This document shows positions 32,595 through 34,634 of a DNA stretch of 34,634 nt, in pieces. Positions within the stretch are counted from its first letter, which is position 1; every line of letters begins with the position of its first letter. The notes under the pieces were generated by a model. The model was not told the DNA's origin and did no database searches. It saw nothing but the letters and a program-made list of their open reading frames with translations. Origin of the DNA: an uncultured Pelagibacteraceae bacterium (GTDB lineage: Bacteria; Pseudomonadota; Alphaproteobacteria; Pelagibacterales; Pelagibacteraceae). The stretch covers positions 1-34,634 of the forward strand of contig CACJED010000010.1 of NCBI GenBank assembly GCA_902592285.1, in the 5' to 3' direction. A program made the translations under genes and the position numbers.

Positions 32595-34634
<2,040 letters not shown>

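Overview
The window looks like a piece of chromosome from a streamlined, very AT-rich marine alphaproteobacterium, most likely of the SAR11 (Pelagibacterales) group. This is an inference. It rests on the low GC visible throughout, Lys/Asn/Ile-rich proteins, gaps between genes of mostly 0 to 210 bases, many stop/start overlaps, and a Suv3-type helicase beside a 7Fe ferredoxin gene, an arrangement typical of alphaproteobacteria. No insertion sequence, integrase, prophage gene or CRISPR array was seen, and no gene-free stretch exceeds about 210 bases.

Layout. Bases 1-3910 are read leftward: tRNA-Arg(ACG), a candidate 32-residue membrane peptide, a PaaI-type hotdog thioesterase, a Suv3-like RNA helicase, a TerB-family protein and ferredoxin FdxA (cut by the window edge). 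From 3981 rightward come an acetyl-CoA acetyltransferase and a pyruvate dehydrogenase operon: a homodimeric-type E1 carrying its own N-terminal lipoyl domain, then E2, then a DMT/EamA transporter. uppP (leftward) sits back to back with the glutamate synthase operon gltD-gltB (rightward), and an alpha/beta hydrolase gene converges on gltB. From 18239 a GT4 glycosyltransferase leads directly into the classic translation block thrS-infC-rpmI-rplT-pheS-pheT-lepA.

Between lepA and gyrB (27794-32543) lies a small, even more AT-rich surface-glycan cluster: a GT61 family glycosyltransferase, a Gfo/Idh/MocA oxidoreductase, a GT17 family glycosyltransferase, tRNA-Ser(GGA), a GT2 glycosyltransferase and a short-chain dehydrogenase. 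It has the make-up of a variable cell-surface island. gyrB runs off the right edge; its TOPRIM region lacks the long insertion known from E. coli GyrB.

How the genes work together: thiolase and the PDH operon handle acetyl-CoA, gltBD assimilates ammonium into glutamate, uppP recycles the lipid carrier used for envelope glycans, and the thrS-lepA block makes or assists translation factors. The most unusual items are the lipoyl-E1 fusion with a near-duplicate lipoyl domain in E2, the short membrane-peptide ORF before the thioesterase, the helicase-TerB-ferredoxin operon, the glycan island with an embedded tRNA, and several unexplained dyads in front of aceE, gltD, gyrB and rpmI.
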